Positions 34,489 to 44,446 of a DNA stretch of 64,000 nt are shown one piece after another. The notes under the pieces were generated by a model that made no database searches, had not been told where the DNA came from, and saw only the letters and a list, made by a program, of their open reading frames with translations. The position numbers and the translations under genes were made by a program. The DNA is from Lelliottia nimipressuralis (GTDB lineage: Bacteria > Pseudomonadota > Gammaproteobacteria > Enterobacterales > Enterobacteriaceae), in contig NZ_SOMG01000012.1 in NCBI RefSeq assembly GCF_004402045.1, positions 142,388 through 206,387 of the forward strand, in the 5' to 3' direction. Every line of letters starts with the position of its first letter. Positions within the stretch are counted from its first letter, which is position 1.

Positions 34489-35514
34489 GTGACGCCGGAA
34501 AACAACCCGCAACGACCCACCCAACATTTAGAGTATGATCCCATCAAAAAGATGGAAACCGAGCCAGAAGAGGCCAAATCGCCAGGCACCGCCGGCAAAG
34601 CGCTGGGAACCGTCACCGGCATAGTCGCGAGAATTCAGCAGTTCCCCGTGGTGGCGCATCTGATCCGTGCGACCGAGCGCTTTAATGACCGCATGGGGAA
34701 CCAGTTTGGTGCCGCCATCACCTATTTTTCTTTCCTGTCGATGATCCCGATCCTGATGGTGTCATTTGCGGCGGCCGGCTTTGTGCTCGCCTCCCACCCG
34801 ACGCTGCTGCAGGATATCTTCAATAAGATCCTGAATAACGTCAGCGACCCGACCCTTGCCAGCACGCTCAAAAGCACCATCAATACCGCCGTTCAGCAGC
34901 GTACTACGGTCGGTATCGTCGGTTTGCTGATTGCCCTTTACTCCGGCGTTAACTGGATGGGCAACCTGCGCGAGGCCATTCGCGCCCAGTCGCGCGATGT
35001 CTGGGAGCGTAAGCCACAGGACCAGGAGAAAATTTGGGTTAAGTACCTCCGCGACTTTATTTCGCTGATTGGCCTGCTGGTCGCCCTCATCGTGACGCTC
35101 TCCATTACCTCCGTGGCAGGCTCGGCGCAGCAGATGATTATCTCTGCACTCTATCTTGATTATATTGAGTGGCTGAAACCTGCCTGGCGCGGCATTGGGT
35201 TGGCCATTTCCATCTTCGCCAACTACCTGCTGTTCTTCTGGATCTTCTGGCGCTTGCCCCGTCATCGCCCGCGTAAAAAGGCGCTGATCCGCGGCACGTT
35301 GATTGCGGCGATCGGCTTTGAAGTCATCAAAATCGTGATGACTTACACTCTGCCGTCACTGGTGAAATCCCCTTCTGGCGCGGCGTTTGGCTCGGTGCTG
35401 GGGCTGATGGCGTTCTTCTATTTCTTCGCCCGTCTGACCTTGTTCTGCGCGGCGTGGATTGCCACGGCCGAGTACAAAGATGACCCACGGATGCCGGGCA
35501 AAACGCACCGGTAA
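34489..35514 (+). CDS. yhjD: YhjD inner-membrane protein (YihY/BrkB family)
   Basis: A 341-residue integral membrane protein with about six transmembrane helices after a polar N-terminus, including FGAAITYFSFLSMIPILMVSF (split here from its flanks) and SVLGLMAFFYFFARLTLF. It is very close to E. coli YhjD, whose mutant form relieves the need for Kdo in lipopolysaccharide, implying a lipid A-precursor transport-related role. I chose the GTG at 34489: AGGAAAAGACGC precedes it and the protein then starts like E. coli's. A palindromic hairpin follows the stop. Confidence 0.95.
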   Translation: MTPENNPQRPTQHLEYDPIKKMETEPEEAKSPGTAGKALGTVTGIVARIQQFPVVAHLIRATERFNDRMGNQFGAAITYFSFLSMIPILMVSFAAAGFVLASHPTLLQDIFNKILNNVSDPTLASTLKSTINTAVQQRTTVGIVGLLIALYSGVNWMGNLREAIRAQSRDVWERKPQDQEKIWVKYLRDFISLIGLLVALIVTLSITSVAGSAQQMIISALYLDYIEWLKPAWRGIGLAISIFANYLLFFWIFWRLPRHRPRKKALIRGTLIAAIGFEVIKIVMTYTLPSLVKSPSGAAFGSVLGLMAFFYFFARLTLFCAAWIATAEYKDDPRMPGKTHR

Positions 35515-35522
35515 TCCCACTC

Positions 35523-35544
35523 TCGGGCTGAAATTTCAGCCCGA
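35523..35544 (+). terminator. Perfect hairpin after yhjD
   Basis: TCGGGCTGAAA is followed at once by its complement TTTCAGCCCGA (11-bp arms), 8 bp after the stop codon. A short ATCATCATTT tail rather than a clean T-run follows. The rest of 35545-35774 holds only AT-rich promoter-like sequence for yhjE. Confidence 0.65.
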
Positions 35545-35774
35545 ATCATCATTTCAGCATATAAATCCAGCCCGTAACTTTTATTTAACCAAAAACCAGT
35601 TTTATTGACTGATATCTAAAAACTGTGAAGCATTTCATAGACGAGTTTTGGCTGGACTGAAAATTATCCGCTTTTTGTTGCTTTTATCGCCAGCGCGAGG
35701 CTTTGTTACAGATTGAAATGTCGCTTTTGCTATGCGTAATATGGCCTTTCGTTCGACAAAAATAAGAAAATATT

Positions 35775-37097
35775 ATGCAAGCAACAGCCACCACACTCGA
35801 CCCGGGAACGGAAAACGTTCCGGTAAACTCGCGCAATAAAGTTGTCGTCGCATCGCTGATTGGCACCGCCATTGAGTTCTTCGACTTTTATATTTATGCC
35901 ACCGCTGCGGTCATCGTCTTCCCGCATATCTTCTTCCCGCAGGGTGACCCGACGGCGGCCACGCTGCAGTCTCTGGCCACCTTTGCTATCGCGTTTGTGG
36001 CGCGTCCGATTGGTTCAGCGGTCTTTGGTCACTTTGGCGATCGCGTTGGCCGTAAAGTGACGCTGGTGGCTTCGCTGCTGACCATGGGTATTTCCACCGT
36101 GGCGATCGGCCTGCTGCCGACCTATGAAACCATCGGTATTCTGGCACCGGTCCTGCTGGCGCTGGCACGTTTTGGTCAGGGTCTGGGCCTGGGCGGTGAA
36201 TGGGGTGGCGCGGCGCTGCTGGCCACCGAGAACGCCCCGGCGCGTAAACGCGCGCTGTATGGTTCATTCCCGCAGCTTGGCGCACCGATTGGCTTCTTCT
36301 TTGCGAACGGGACGTTCCTGCTGCTCTCCTGGCTGCTAACGGATGAGCAGTTCATGAACTGGGGCTGGCGTATCCCGTTTGTGTTCTCTGCCGTGCTGGT
36401 GCTGATTGGCCTGTACGTCCGCGTTTCCCTGCATGAGACTCCTGTTTTCGCGAAAGTTGCCGCGGCGAATAAACAGGTGAAAGTGCCGCTGGGTACGCTG
36501 CTGACCAAACACGTCCGCGTGACCGTGCTGGGCACATTTATCATGCTGGCAACCTACACGCTGTTCTACATCATGACGGTTTACTCTATGACGTTCAGTA
36601 CCGCCGCCGCGCCGGTTGGGCTGGGGCTGCCGCGTAACGAAGTGCTGTGGATGCTGATGATGGCAGTGATCGGGTTTGGTGTGATGGTACCGATTGCGGG
36701 TCTGCTGGCGGATAAGTTTGGTCGCCGCTCAAGCATGATTGTGATCACCACGCTCATCATTCTGTTTGCCCTGTTCGTCTTCCCACCGCTGCTGGGATCA
36801 GGTAGCCCGGCGCTGGTCATGGCCTATCTGCTGATTGGCCTGAGCCTGATGGGGCTGACCTTTGGTCCGATGGGTGCGCTGCTGCCGGAGCTGTTCCCGA
36901 CGGAAGTGCGTTACACGGGCGCGTCGTTCTCCTACAACGTTGCCTCTATTCTGGGCGCGTCCGTTGCGCCGTATATCGCTACCTGGCTGCAGGCGAACTA
37001 TGGTCTGTTCTATGTTGGCGTCTATCTGGCGGCCATGGCGGCGCTGACGCTGATTGCGCTGCTGCTGACACATGAGACTAAGCATCAGGCTCTGTAA
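35775..37097 (+). CDS. yhjE: YhjE, major facilitator superfamily metabolite:H+ symporter
   Basis: A 440-residue inner-membrane transporter with 12 predicted helices of the MHS branch (ShiA/ProP-like). Landmarks: GTAIEFFDFYIYATAA in helix 1, the loop 2-3 signature GHFGDRVGRK, GLGLGGEWGGA in helix 4 and ADKFGRR in the central loop. It is close to E. coli YhjE; the natural substrate is unassigned. A REP pair follows the stop codon. Confidence 0.95.
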   Translation: MQATATTLDPGTENVPVNSRNKVVVASLIGTAIEFFDFYIYATAAVIVFPHIFFPQGDPTAATLQSLATFAIAFVARPIGSAVFGHFGDRVGRKVTLVASLLTMGISTVAIGLLPTYETIGILAPVLLALARFGQGLGLGGEWGGAALLATENAPARKRALYGSFPQLGAPIGFFFANGTFLLLSWLLTDEQFMNWGWRIPFVFSAVLVLIGLYVRVSLHETPVFAKVAAANKQVKVPLGTLLTKHVRVTVLGTFIMLATYTLFYIMTVYSMTFSTAAAPVGLGLPRNEVLWMLMMAVIGFGVMVPIAGLLADKFGRRSSMIVITTLIILFALFVFPPLLGSGSPALVMAYLLIGLSLMGLTFGPMGALLPELFPTEVRYTGASFSYNVASILGASVAPYIATWLQANYGLFYVGVYLAAMAALTLIALLLTHETKHQAL

Positions 37098-37102
37098 GCT
37101 AA

Positions 37103-37159
37103 TGCCGGGTGGCGGCTACGATTCAAATGTAGGCCGGGTAAGCGCAGCGCCACCCGGCA
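37103..37159. repeat. BIME: REP pair between yhjE and yhjG
   Basis: TGCCGGGTGGCGGCTAC and, inverted, GTAGGCCGGGTAAGCGCAGC followed by GCCACCCGGCA. It fills the gap between two convergent genes and belongs to the same REP family as at 8702 and 14612. Confidence 0.85.
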
Positions 37160-37174
37160 ATAACAGGCCGCACC

Positions 37175-39217
37175 TTATTTCTTCATCTGCGACAAAATAT
37201 TCCGACACTGATTCGCTTCGCCTTCTGACGGCGAAATCAACGCCAGCAGCGCTGCGGCTGGGGTGACCAGCGTCGCGAGGGCTGCAGCTACCGCACCACG
37301 CGCAATCAGCGGGCCAGGCTTCACGCCCGCCTGCGGATTTTTGAAGGTTCCGCGCACATAAAGCGGCGAGCGCAGGGTAATGATACGAACCCCCTTACTT
37401 TCCGGGTCAATCGTCAAATCAAGCTGCTCCGAGGCCATGCTGGCGGTACCGGTCACGTTAATGACCGCATTTTCCGTGTCGAAGGCGAAAATCTGCGGAC
37501 GCGCCACGCCGTTGACCAAATCCAGATTGGCCGCCGCGCAGTTCACCCGCACCTCATCATCACCGAAGATTTGCCCGATAACATAGTTACCCACGTTCAG
37601 GCCCAGGATCTCCATCAGGTTGCGGCTCACCAGCCCGTCGTTCATCAGCAGTTTGAGGTTGCCATTACTGCTTCCCAGCAGGGCCGCCACGGAATTCCCC
37701 ACGCCGCGGATGTCGGCATCACCGTTCATTTCACCGAGGGTTTTCTGCATCAGCTCCACGTTGGGCATCAGTTCTTTCAGCTTGAGCCTGCGGGCCTGAA
37801 TTTCGGCTCGACCCTGCATCGGCTTCTTATCGCCTTCGAGGTGAATGTTCGAAGAAATCGTCCCGCCCGCCATGCCAAACTTCAGCGGCTGCAGGCGCAG
37901 GTCGGCATTTTTGAGGAGGATATGGGTCGAAAGATTGCTGATTGGCAGAGAACTGCCATGTTCAATTTTTCCGCCCTTGAAGCGCACGTCCGCGTCCATC
38001 ACATCCCACTTGTCCGTCTCAAAGCGGTCATAGGGCAGCACTTTCCCGGCCGGCTGGAGATCTTTCTTCACCTCTTTCGACTTCGTGCCTTTACCGGAAT
38101 CAACGCCAATCAGCGGGCCCAGGTCGGCCAGCCGCAGCTGGCGGGACTCGACATCCCCTTCCAGTTTCGGGCGCGGTTTTCCGGTGGTGTAGGTCAGCGA
38201 GCCGTGGATGTCGCTGTCGCCGATGCGGCCGTTAAAATCCCGGTAGTCAAAAACAGACGATTTTTCGGTGTCGATTTTGGCGACCAGATGCCCGTCCGTT
38301 TCGAACGGTGGGGTATCCGGCAGCAGTACACCGGTCAGATCATACAGCTCGCCCAGCGAATCACCGGCAAATTTGAGCTGCAGGTCTACGCCGCCCATGT
38401 TCATCGGGTCGTTGACCGTCCCCACGAACGCCACGCGGGTGTTCCCGGAACGGAAGTCCGCCTGCACCGGGAACGGCGTGCCTTCGCTCCGGAGCGCCAG
38501 CATGCCGCCCATTTTCCCTTTTCCGCTTAGCGGCTGGCCGTTGTAACGCCCTTTTGCCGTCAGGCCGAATACATAGTCACCCACGTTGGCGGTGTCGCCT
38601 TTCGCTTTGGTGCCCGTGACCTCGCTAAACGGCAGCGGCTTGCCCAGCGGATCGACCAGGATCTCCACATCCGCTTTGCTGACTTTATCGTCGATGGCGA
38701 TCCGCCCGCGATCGAAGAGAATATTGTCGAGACGGAATGACCAGGAAGAGGGCTGGGCATTCGGATCTTTTTCGCTATCGCTGGCAAGGTTAAACGTCCA
38801 GTTGTTGTTTTTTTCTGAGAGGCGGATCAGGCGCGCATCGGGCTGCTGAAGTTTGATCCACGGCAGATAGACCGTTTTGGTGAAGAGCGCGAGCGGAGCC
38901 AGCGTGGCTTCAACCCGCGGCAGATGAACCATTGTGACGTCGGGAATATCCGGCGGGTTACCGAGAATGATGTCGTCGGCATGGACGTGTGGCCAGGGGA
39001 TCCAGCTTCGCCAGCCGGGCTCCTCTTTCTGACGCTCCCACACCACCCCTAAATCACCGCGTATGGCGAAGGGGCGATTCAGTTCGGTTGAGACTTTCTG
39101 GTTGATGGTCGGCTTAAGACGGTTCCAGTCAAACGTCGCAATAATGATGACGACGACCACGATCAACAACAAGAAAATCCCTGCTGTCCAGGAGATTACC
39201 CTGGTTGTTTTAGTCAT
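37175..39217 (-). CDS. yhjG: YhjG, AsmA-family protein
   Basis: A 680-residue envelope protein anchored by an N-terminal transmembrane helix (about 8-28, WTAGIFLLLIVVVVIIIATF), with a long periplasmic beta-rich AsmA domain. Typical motifs: NRPFAIRGDLGV near 47, the C-terminal AsmA-like region (DGLVSRNLMEILGLNVGNYV) and a final Cys (NQCRNI). AsmA-family proteins act in phospholipid transport or outer-membrane homeostasis; YhjG itself is poorly characterised. AAAGGGGA precedes the start. It matches the E. coli gene order yhjE-yhjG-yhjH. Confidence 0.93.
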   Translation of the reverse strand: MTKTTRVISWTAGIFLLLIVVVVIIIATFDWNRLKPTINQKVSTELNRPFAIRGDLGVVWERQKEEPGWRSWIPWPHVHADDIILGNPPDIPDVTMVHLPRVEATLAPLALFTKTVYLPWIKLQQPDARLIRLSEKNNNWTFNLASDSEKDPNAQPSSWSFRLDNILFDRGRIAIDDKVSKADVEILVDPLGKPLPFSEVTGTKAKGDTANVGDYVFGLTAKGRYNGQPLSGKGKMGGMLALRSEGTPFPVQADFRSGNTRVAFVGTVNDPMNMGGVDLQLKFAGDSLGELYDLTGVLLPDTPPFETDGHLVAKIDTEKSSVFDYRDFNGRIGDSDIHGSLTYTTGKPRPKLEGDVESRQLRLADLGPLIGVDSGKGTKSKEVKKDLQPAGKVLPYDRFETDKWDVMDADVRFKGGKIEHGSSLPISNLSTHILLKNADLRLQPLKFGMAGGTISSNIHLEGDKKPMQGRAEIQARRLKLKELMPNVELMQKTLGEMNGDADIRGVGNSVAALLGSSNGNLKLLMNDGLVSRNLMEILGLNVGNYVIGQIFGDDEVRVNCAAANLDLVNGVARPQIFAFDTENAVINVTGTASMASEQLDLTIDPESKGVRIITLRSPLYVRGTFKNPQAGVKPGPLIARGAVAAALATLVTPAAALLALISPSEGEANQCRNILSQMKK

Positions 39218-39283
39218 TTTTTATCCCCTTTCCTGATGACCTGTCCTGTAAAACTATAGTCCAGACAAAGGGAAGCGGGCTTA

Positions 39284-40057
39284 TCAGAGGGTCGTTATCA
39301 CGCTATCGAGGCGATCCATGGGTACCGGGCGAGAGAGGAAATAGCCTTGCGCCGCGGCGGCGGGAGAGTTTTGCACATCACGCCACTCTTCCAGCGTCTC
39401 CACGCCTTCAACAATCACGCCCTGGCAATAGCGGTTCATCAACTGTAATAACAGCGTAAAGAGATTCCGCCCTTCCGGGGTCTGACGCAGCATAATGAAC
39501 AGATCGCGGGCCACTTTAATGTAGTCGTAACGCACTTCACTCAGGGCAGAGAAGTTCGCCATGCCGGTGCCAAAGTCATCCAGCCACAGCGGGCCAAATT
39601 CGCACATCGACGCAAACGAGGAGTCCTGCGGCAGGCGGACATGCTCCACCAGCTCAAAGCGCATCCACGGTAGGGTGGCGATCAGCTCCTGCAAGGTCGC
39701 GTTCTGACGCAGCGCCAGCAGGGTTGGACCATCGACGTTGACCGAGGCGAGGATATCGTGCTGTTCGAAAAAGGACTGCTTCGTCGCCAGCATACGGAGC
39801 TGCTCTTCCAGCACATCCAGACGCTGGCGAACGGCCACCTCGGCAAAATAGCGATCAGGTGCGATACGCTGAGAAGGGTTTGATGGATGCGTCACAACGG
39901 TCAAAATTTCAATGGCCATCAGTCGACCATCGGTTCGATAGATCGGCTGATAGGTGTACGCACGCTCACATTGCAGCCAGTAGCGATGCTCCTGCAAGTT
40001 CTCAATACTTGCCTCAGGCGTAGTGCTCAGCCGCTGGATAACCTGCTCTGACTTCAT
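39284..40057 (-). CDS. pdeH: c-di-GMP phosphodiesterase PdeH (YhjH)
   Basis: A 257-residue stand-alone EAL-domain enzyme that degrades cyclic di-GMP, the main phosphodiesterase promoting motility in E. coli and Salmonella. The signature is EIL (MAIEIL) in place of EAL, as E. coli has ELL. Catalytic and metal residues are visible in ASVNVDG, FELVEH, LDDFGTG, the DYIKVAR segment and VEGVET. A sigma-28 promoter lies upstream (40105-40131), so it belongs to the flagellar regulon. Low c-di-GMP favours swimming and opposes the cellulose made by the bcs genes in this window. Confidence 0.97.
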   Translation of the reverse strand: MKSEQVIQRLSTTPEASIENLQEHRYWLQCERAYTYQPIYRTDGRLMAIEILTVVTHPSNPSQRIAPDRYFAEVAVRQRLDVLEEQLRMLATKQSFFEQHDILASVNVDGPTLLALRQNATLQELIATLPWMRFELVEHVRLPQDSSFASMCEFGPLWLDDFGTGMANFSALSEVRYDYIKVARDLFIMLRQTPEGRNLFTLLLQLMNRYCQGVIVEGVETLEEWRDVQNSPAAAAQGYFLSRPVPMDRLDSVITTL

Positions 40058-40104
40058 TTCAGATGTCCTGTTGTTGGGATGGCCTTTCTGGACTCGTCAA
40101 AGGA

Positions 40105-40131
40105 TTATCGGCGCGACAATTGAGAACTTTA
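40105..40131 (-). promoter_or_regulatory. Sigma-28 (FliA) promoter of pdeH
   Basis: Read on the minus strand: TAAAGTTC, an 11-base spacer TCAATTGTCGC, then GCCGATAA. This is a near-exact match to the enterobacterial FliA consensus (TAAAGTTT-N11-GCCGATAA), 48 bp upstream of the pdeH ATG. E. coli yhjH is a known class 3 flagellar gene. Confidence 0.93.
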
Positions 40132-40286
40132 TGTTCAATTCACCGGGAAAATGAAATTAAGATGACAGAAATGGGCAGGAATACGCGCTGGCTCAAATAA
40201 AATAATGGAACGTTGTTTTAATATAGTTGACCGGTTAATTCACTCAGCGCACACTGCTGATAATTCTTCTGTTCAGGTTCACGACT

Positions 40287-41216
40287 ATGTCCAAAAAAAT
40301 TGCCGTGATTGGCGAATGCATGATTGAGCTGTCACAAAAAGGCGCGGAAGTTAGCCGCGGATTTGGTGGCGATACGTTAAACACATCCGTTTATATTGCC
40401 CGTCAGGTTACGCCTGAGGCGCTCACCGTGAACTACGTTACCGCCCTCGGCACGGACAGCTTCAGCCAGCAAATGCTGGAGGCCTGGCAGAGTGAACATG
40501 TTGAAACGTCGCTGATCCAGCGTATGGAAAACCGCCTCCCGGGGCTTTACTACATCGAAACCGACAGCACCGGCGAGCGCACGTTTTATTACTGGCGTAA
40601 CGAAGCCGCAGCCAAATTCTGGCTGGAGAGCGACGCGGCCGCTGGCATCTGCGAAGCGCTGGCGACATTTGACTATCTTTATCTGAGCGGGATCAGTCTG
40701 GCGATCCTGAGCCCCACCAGCCGTGAAAAGCTGCTCTCGCTGCTGCGCGAATGCCGTGCAAACGGCGGGAAGGTTATTTTTGATAACAACTACCGTCCGC
40801 GCCTGTGGGCCAGCAGCGAAGAGACGCAGCAGGTCTATCAGCAGATGCTGCAATGCACTGACATCGCCTTCCTGACGCTCGACGACGAAGACGCCCTGTG
40901 GGGTGAGAAGCCGGTTGATGAGGTGATTGCACGCACGCAGGCGGCTGGCGTAAGCGAAGTGGTGATTAAGCGCGGTGCGGATTCATGCCTGGTCGCAGTG
41001 GCGGGTGAAGCGGTGGTTGACGTCCCGGCGGTGAAGCTTGCCAAAGAGAAAGTGATTGATACCACGGCGGCGGGTGATTCATTCAGCGCGGGCTATCTGG
41101 CGGTTCGTCTGACGGGCGGTACCCCGGAAGCGGCGGCACAGCGTGGGCACCTGACGGCCAGCACCGTTATTCAGTATCGCGGGGCGATTATTCCGCGTGA
41201 AGCGATGCCTGCTTAA
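40287..41216 (+). CDS. kdgK: 2-dehydro-3-deoxygluconokinase
   Basis: A 309-residue PfkB/ribokinase-family enzyme that phosphorylates 2-keto-3-deoxygluconate to KDPG in hexuronate/pectin breakdown. The N-terminal glycine-rich GGDTLNTSVY and the C-terminal catalytic DTTAAGDSFSAGY with its anion-hole and base Asp are intact. NYRPRLW is characteristic of KdgK. It is monocistronic in the conserved position between pdeH and yhjJ, and ends in a GC-rich hairpin. Confidence 0.97.
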   Translation: MSKKIAVIGECMIELSQKGAEVSRGFGGDTLNTSVYIARQVTPEALTVNYVTALGTDSFSQQMLEAWQSEHVETSLIQRMENRLPGLYYIETDSTGERTFYYWRNEAAAKFWLESDAAAGICEALATFDYLYLSGISLAILSPTSREKLLSLLRECRANGGKVIFDNNYRPRLWASSEETQQVYQQMLQCTDIAFLTLDDEDALWGEKPVDEVIARTQAAGVSEVVIKRGADSCLVAVAGEAVVDVPAVKLAKEKVIDTTAAGDSFSAGYLAVRLTGGTPEAAAQRGHLTASTVIQYRGAIIPREAMPA

Positions 41217-41246
41217 GTAGGGTGCGGGCTGATGCCCTCACCCTAA

Positions 41247-41267
41247 CCCTCTCCCGGTGGGAGAGGG
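41247..41267. terminator. Bidirectional hairpin between kdgK and yhjJ
   Basis: CCCTCTCCC-GGT-GGGAGAGGG, followed by AATTTT on the plus strand. The stem-loop is identical to that at 29190-29210; the copies also share a GGTGCGG-x-CTGAT lead-in, which marks a dispersed repeat unit. Confidence 0.75.
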
Positions 41268-41279
41268 AATTTTCATTCA

Positions 41280-42773
41280 CTACTGCCCCTGCGGAATATC
41301 CGTCGCGTCCGGGTGTAAATCATCAGCCGTGGCGGCCTGCGCCGGCTGCGACGCAGTAGCCATAATGGAATCCCAGGTTGTCTGAAGTTCCTTCATGTCA
41401 TATTCCGGCTCGCCCTTCGGTTGCAGGAGGATTAAAGCCATCTCCTGCGACAGCTGCTGACGGAGGTCCTGATTGAGCATGTCGACGGTCAGACCGTTCA
41501 GGAAGTCCTGACGAAGCTTCTGGTACTGTTCCGGCGCAATGTCCACTACCTGATTCTGCAGGGAGCGAATACGCTGGCTGATCAGAATGTCGGTATCGGC
41601 GCGAGCGTAGGTCGCAAAAAGCTTCTGCAGCTCGAGTTTTTTCTGAGCCACAAGCGCGTTGAATTCCTCTTCGGAAAGCCCTTCTTTACGCACTTTTGCC
41701 AGCTCTTTCGCGACCACACCCAAATTCGCATTCAGCTTATCGCCAGGCGATTCAACATTAATGGCGCATTGCGCACGCTGGAACAGCACGCGGCAGTCAA
41801 AGCCAAGGCCGATATTCTTCACGTTGTTCTTACTGAGCGTCTGCTGAACATGCCAGAACAGCGCTTCACGCGCCAGATCGGCACGCCAGTAGCGCAACAT
41901 CGCCGCGGACTCACGGATTGGCTGCCAGGCGTTATCCCACATCACAGAGAGGCGGTCCTGGCGCACGGTGTCCGTCATAATGCTGACAGGCTCTGCACGC
42001 AGTGGGGAGAGCGTCGGGACAGGGGCTGGCGATTCACGCTTGCCTTTTAGATCACCAAACGCTTTGTTGATCTGCTCAACCACCGCGCGGCTGTCCACGT
42101 TACCCACCACGATCAGCGTCATCGCGTCCGGGGTGTACCATTTCTGGTAGAACGATTTTACCTGTTCGGCGTCCACGGGCTGTTTCAGCGGTTCGGCTGG
42201 ATCGTGCCCCAGTAACGTCGAGCCTTTCAGGCGGTAACGCCACCAGCCCTCTTTGGTATCCCCAGGCCAGGTCGCCACCATGTCACTGTTGCTCAACGCA
42301 TAGTTGACGGTGTCTGGTGTAATCGCCAGATTGCCAGAGGCATCGGAGAGATACGTCAGCGCTTCTTTAAGCAGATCGTTACGGTTATTAGGCAGGCTCA
42401 GGTTAAACATGGTGTAGTCATATGAGACAACAGCAGGTGGAAGTGGGCGTTTCGGATCGATGGCCTGTTGCCAAAGCGAACGCACCTGAACCGCTTGCAG
42501 GCTGCCGCTCTGAGTGAGCGCCAGCCGGGGAATAAAGTGACTGAAACCGGTTTGCTGGGTGCTTTCCGTGAGGGAGCCGGTATTAACAGACAGACGGATT
42601 TCAATACGGTCACTGGGACGTTGCGGAGTGGCTAACACCTGCCACTGAAAACCGTTCGCTAATGTCCCTTGTTGCCAGGCCGGGTCTGGCTGGAGCGCAT
42701 CTGCCTGCACATAACTGGCTGCTGCCATCATCAGCAAACCGCCGGTTAAGAGTCGAATTTTTGTGCCCTGCAT
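41280..42773 (-). CDS. yhjJ: YhjJ, periplasmic M16-family pseudo-peptidase
   Basis: A 497-residue protein with a signal peptide (MQGTKIRLLTGGLLMMAAAS...VQA) and the two-lobed M16 (insulinase) fold. Where active enzymes have the zinc motif HxxEH, this has HFIPR (TGFSHFIPRLAL), so the second His and catalytic Glu are missing and proteolysis is unlikely. The middle lobe (VDAEQVKSFYQKWYTPDAMTLIVVGNVD region) is conserved. It matches E. coli YhjJ in place and length. The role is unknown; inactive M16 proteins often serve as partners or chaperones. AGGGG precedes the start. Confidence 0.94.
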   Translation of the reverse strand: MQGTKIRLLTGGLLMMAAASYVQADALQPDPAWQQGTLANGFQWQVLATPQRPSDRIEIRLSVNTGSLTESTQQTGFSHFIPRLALTQSGSLQAVQVRSLWQQAIDPKRPLPPAVVSYDYTMFNLSLPNNRNDLLKEALTYLSDASGNLAITPDTVNYALSNSDMVATWPGDTKEGWWRYRLKGSTLLGHDPAEPLKQPVDAEQVKSFYQKWYTPDAMTLIVVGNVDSRAVVEQINKAFGDLKGKRESPAPVPTLSPLRAEPVSIMTDTVRQDRLSVMWDNAWQPIRESAAMLRYWRADLAREALFWHVQQTLSKNNVKNIGLGFDCRVLFQRAQCAINVESPGDKLNANLGVVAKELAKVRKEGLSEEEFNALVAQKKLELQKLFATYARADTDILISQRIRSLQNQVVDIAPEQYQKLRQDFLNGLTVDMLNQDLRQQLSQEMALILLQPKGEPEYDMKELQTTWDSIMATASQPAQAATADDLHPDATDIPQGQ

Positions 42774-43000
42774 GTGAACCCCTGATCAACATTCCTGGTT
42801 AAAAAAGAGTGTCTCGCGACGCGCTTCACTCTTAAAGATGACGATGAAAACACGTCGATTAGACCGCGCGTTCGGCAAAACGTCACGGTCAGAAGTGAAA
42901 TATACCCAAAAAAAATCTTGTCGAATTATGACAGGTACGAACAGTTATTATGCGCAGGAGCCCGCATCCCGACAAGGGAATACGGGCATTTGTGACAAGA

Positions 43001-44326
<1,326 letters not shown>

Positions 44327-44446
44327 TTATGGTTAACCTGCGGCTTTAAAATAACACCCACATAACAGGACAGAAATAAACTCAGTTCAAATTTGAAACA
44401 CAAATGTTAAGAACTTTGAGCTGGCTCGCACAAGCCAGCAACAAAA

